Below the pieces are notes generated by a model. That model worked only from the letters and a program-made list of their open reading frames with translations, had not been told where the DNA came from and searched no databases. Positions 61,811 through 64,000 of a DNA stretch of 64,000 nt are shown piece after piece (within the stretch, counting starts at the first letter, position 1; each line of letters starts with the position of its first letter). The translations under genes were made by a program, and so were the position numbers. The stretch covers positions 1-64,000 of the forward strand of contig CACRSC010000092.1 in assembly GCA_902651635.1 (NCBI GenBank), in the 5' to 3' direction. The DNA comes from Mastigamoeba balamuthi. Lineage: Eukaryota > Evosea > Mastigamoebida > Mastigamoebidae.

Positions 61811-64000
61811 ATGGAGACGGCGCACACGTCGCGCAAGCGGCCCAAGGCTCCTCCTCTCACGCCGGCGCAAGGCGAGGAGAAGAGGAGTCGCCGGAGCAAG
61901 GGTGCGCCCCGCCTCCCGGCCAGCGGCCCCAGCAACTGTCTCTGTGGCGCACGTGTCCTGCCCAGCGCGGCCAAGGCACAGGCCAGGCCCAGCATCGCTT
62001 TTGTTGAGCGCCAGCTGCAGCTGCCGATGCCAGTTGCCCCCGACGCGGCGCCGTGCTCCACGTTATGGCCTCTCGAAGGCCCACAACCGATCGAGGAGGC
62101 TGTTGAGGCGGTGCTCCGAGAGATAACCCTCGAGGGCGTCGGGTATCCCTCATCACTCGATGTCCAAGCTGGGGCTGGCAAAGCCCAGAAAGCGGTCCTC
62201 GGGCGGTTCTATAAGGGCGTCCCACTGCCCTTTGTGCACAACCCCCGCGTCCTGTCGCTGCCGCTGCTGGGTCTGGGCGGGGACAAGGCCATTCAGACCA
62301 GCAGCGGCTGCGTTGCCCTGAGCAGCCTGGTCCGTGACGGGATGGTCACGAGCCTCGTCGGCATGCCTGGAGTGGGCAAGACGGCCACCGCGGTCAGTCT
62401 GGCGCGCGACTGCGGTGTCTACGTGCTCTACTTCTGCTGCTCGTCGGCGCACAGCGTGGACTCTGTCAGCGACTTCGGGACGGACGCGGGCTTCGTGCAG
62501 ATGGCCAGGGACCTGGAAGCCTGCTTCTCCAACTCCGAGCCCAGGAGCCCGTCGACCCCGTTGGAGTTCGTCATGCGAGACCGGGCAGCGAAGACGAGCT
62601 GCGAGAGCCGCGTGGTCATAGAGGTCATCTCGCGGCTGCTGTTTCTGCTGCGCCTGCTCCGAGACAACCCCAGGCTCAGCTCGTTCGACCACCTGCTGGC
62701 TCAGGTCAGGGCTCCACAGACAGGCTACGTGGGCCAAGACCGTGCAGTCCAGCTGCTCAAAAGCACGCCCCCCGAGTCGCTGAACGACATGCTCAAGACC
62801 ACGCGGGCTATGATCGCCAAGATTGTGCCCGGTGTCTCGATTGCCGCCGTGTTTGACGAGTTTCAGGTCTGCTTCTCTGAGATCCTTCCCAAGCACTTCA
62901 TCAGCAACGGATCCGCCCACCTGGACCCCCAGGAGTTGTTCGCAAACGAGCCGCGCAAGGGAAGCCTTGTCCTCAACCCGGAGTACGCGCGGTCTTTCGG
63001 CAGCATTGCGGTGTTTGTCTTTGCCAGCATCCGGCTGTGCCTGTTTGCCATGGGAACCACCACCACGATCGCCATGCACAATCAGGTGCGGTCGTCACCG
63101 TCAAACAAGGAGGCGCCTCCCCACCTCCGCACCTACGAGCGAATCACGAGCTTCGAACTCTGCCGAGATCCGCGTTCCTGCATCGCGTCGTACGTGGGAA
63201 TTGAGGATGTTTCGGACAGCGATCTCGACCTCATCCCCCCAGAGGCCATCGAAGCCGCGGTCAAAGACAGCACAGTCGCGAATAAGCTCAGGGCTGCTGT
63301 CTGGCTCGACACCGATATCGCTAGTGCGCCAGCAGAGAGGCTGTGGAAACTACTGCAGGGCCGCTACCGCTGTGTGCTCAGTGTCGTGTGCAAGCTCATG
63401 CAGCTGGGTGACGACTGCCGGCAGTCCAAGGCAGCAACCCTCAAACTAGCCATATGCATTGCACTTTCGCGGGCGTCGAGGTCGCTCGAGCAGCCGCTCC
63501 GAGCTGCTATCGACCAAGACAAGTCCCGCGGACTGTATGGCATTCTCGCGCACCTGTTTGTCGTTGCCGAGCAATCAGAAGATGGACTCGAGCCCGTTGT
63601 GATCTCGCAGACGTCGTACGATCTCGTCAACCTGTCGATGTGCTCCCTCATCTCGTGCGGCTCGGACTTCGCATACCAGTTGTGTGAGCCGCTCGTTGTA
63701 CACGTTCTGCGCCGCATTTTCTCTGCTGACGAACAGCTCACGCTCTTTTCGAGGGAGTTGTGTCGTTTCCTGGAGCTATCCGGACCGAAAGACGCTGTGA
63801 AGGGGAAGACTCTCTTCGATAAGGTGTGTGCTGCTGCTCTCAGTGTGTGGGCGACGAAGCGAATGACGCTGGCGACGTTACCCTGGGTGTGTGGTCCGTA
63901 CAACCGCATATCCAAGAGCGCAAAGGCACAGACACGGCCCCAGTTTCCCCAGTGGTTGAGCGAAGTGTCTCTTGTGTCGAAGGGCGGTGACAACTCTGGA
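61811..64000 (+). CDS. Crinkler/RHS-like P-loop ATPase (3' end outside window)
   Basis: The ATG at 61811 opens a frame with no stop to the window end (730 codons visible). The N-terminus is basic (SRKRPKAPPLTP, EEKRSRRSK), NLS-like. Around residues 120-190 come GRFYKGVPLPF and the Walker A loop GMPGVGKT (~184-191), and near 345-351 the Walker B-like AAVFDEF. After this is a long helical region. The order of a short pre-P-loop module, G-x-P-G-x-G-K-[ST] and a FDEF-type Walker B fits the NTPase module of Crinkler effectors and trypanosomatid retrotransposon-hot-spot (RHS) proteins. These are host-encoded, often multigene and nuclear, with a nuclease-like C-terminal domain that would lie off-window. 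Codon use is less GC3-biased than in neighbours, hinting at different history. No intron needed. Confidence 0.65.
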   Translation, partial: METAHTSRKRPKAPPLTPAQGEEKRSRRSKGAPRLPASGPSNCLCGARVLPSAAKAQARPSIAFVERQLQLPMPVAPDAAPCSTLWPLEGPQPIEEAVEAVLREITLEGVGYPSSLDVQAGAGKAQKAVLGRFYKGVPLPFVHNPRVLSLPLLGLGGDKAIQTSSGCVALSSLVRDGMVTSLVGMPGVGKTATAVSLARDCGVYVLYFCCSSAHSVDSVSDFGTDAGFVQMARDLEACFSNSEPRSPSTPLEFVMRDRAAKTSCESRVVIEVISRLLFLLRLLRDNPRLSSFDHLLAQVRAPQTGYVGQDRAVQLLKSTPPESLNDMLKTTRAMIAKIVPGVSIAAVFDEFQVCFSEILPKHFISNGSAHLDPQELFANEPRKGSLVLNPEYARSFGSIAVFVFASIRLCLFAMGTTTTIAMHNQVRSSPSNKEAPPHLRTYERITSFELCRDPRSCIASYVGIEDVSDSDLDLIPPEAIEAAVKDSTVANKLRAAVWLDTDIASAPAERLWKLLQGRYRCVLSVVCKLMQLGDDCRQSKAATLKLAICIALSRASRSLEQPLRAAIDQDKSRGLYGILAHLFVVAEQSEDGLEPVVISQTSYDLVNLSMCSLISCGSDFAYQLCEPLVVHVLRRIFSADEQLTLFSRELCRFLELSGPKDAVKGKTLFDKVCAAALSVWATKRMTLATLPWVCGPYNRISKSAKAQTRPQFPQWLSEVSLVSKGGDNSG

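Noticed and set aside
1-64000. Bacterial or viral origin of the contig
   Set aside because: Dozens of phase-consistent spliceosomal introns, Pol III tRNA signals and Nuf2/SLBP/SAC1 orthologues require a nuclear eukaryotic genome; no phage, capsid, integrase or reverse-transcriptase motif was seen.

Overview
The window is nuclear DNA of a GC-rich, unicellular, flagellated eukaryote. I infer this from intron-split genes in every region, two nuclear-type tRNAs with internal Pol III boxes, and orthologues of purely eukaryotic proteins: Nuf2, SLBP, HSBP1, Sac1, RPA-interacting protein, nephrocystin-3 and a PDH-phosphatase-like PP2C. Stop usage fits the standard code. Introns are short (about 50-450 bp). 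Most donors read GT-N-C-G rather than GTRAGT. I cannot name the species. Exon joins were worked out by hand from phase, splice dinucleotides and family conservation; there is no transcript evidence.

Layout. 1-5.7 kb: a tandem array of a lineage-specific ~490-residue family (three copies, one cut by the window edge, plus relics); a fourth divergent copy lies at 49.6-51.1 kb. 6.2-9.8 kb: two tandem arrestin-fold genes; a third, apparently frameshifted copy is at 19.9-21.2 kb. 10.8-13.1 kb: a beta-sandwich protein convergent with HSBP1. 13.2-19.6 kb: a nephrocystin-3-like gene (DUF4062, NACHT-type NTPase, TPRs) preceded by five ATG-headed mini-exons, all phase 0, that look like alternative first exons. 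22.7-25.8 kb: a secreted or type II membrane propeller enzyme resembling GH130, followed by an exact 1,164-bp repeat across a single N, probably an assembly artefact.

26.3-34.5 kb (mostly minus strand): NUF2, a small unknown ORF, a lysosomal-acid-lipase-like hydrolase, SAC1. 34.7-36.3 kb: an AT-rich, ORF-poor island unlike its surroundings. 36.9-38.9 kb: two paralogous helical genes. 39.5-42.1 kb: SLBP and a multi-pass membrane protein. 43.0-46.7 kb: an ankyrin/coiled-coil/SAM/U-box gene with a tRNA-Thr inside one intron. 47.2-49.3 kb: PP2C. 51.5-54.1 kb: a large type I membrane propeller protein with some CatSper-auxiliary character. 54.2-57.8 kb: tRNA-Pro and a C2/coiled-coil gene. 58.2-61.6 kb: RPAIN and a membrane protein, divergent. 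61.8 kb to the end: an open-ended Crinkler/RHS-like P-loop ATPase.

There are no operons. A loose theme is flagellum/cilium biology (nephrocystin-3, C2/coiled-coil protein, possible CatSper subunit) and the cell cycle (Nuf2, SLBP, RPAIN). I saw no retroviral, LTR or Polinton-like element and no CRISPR array.
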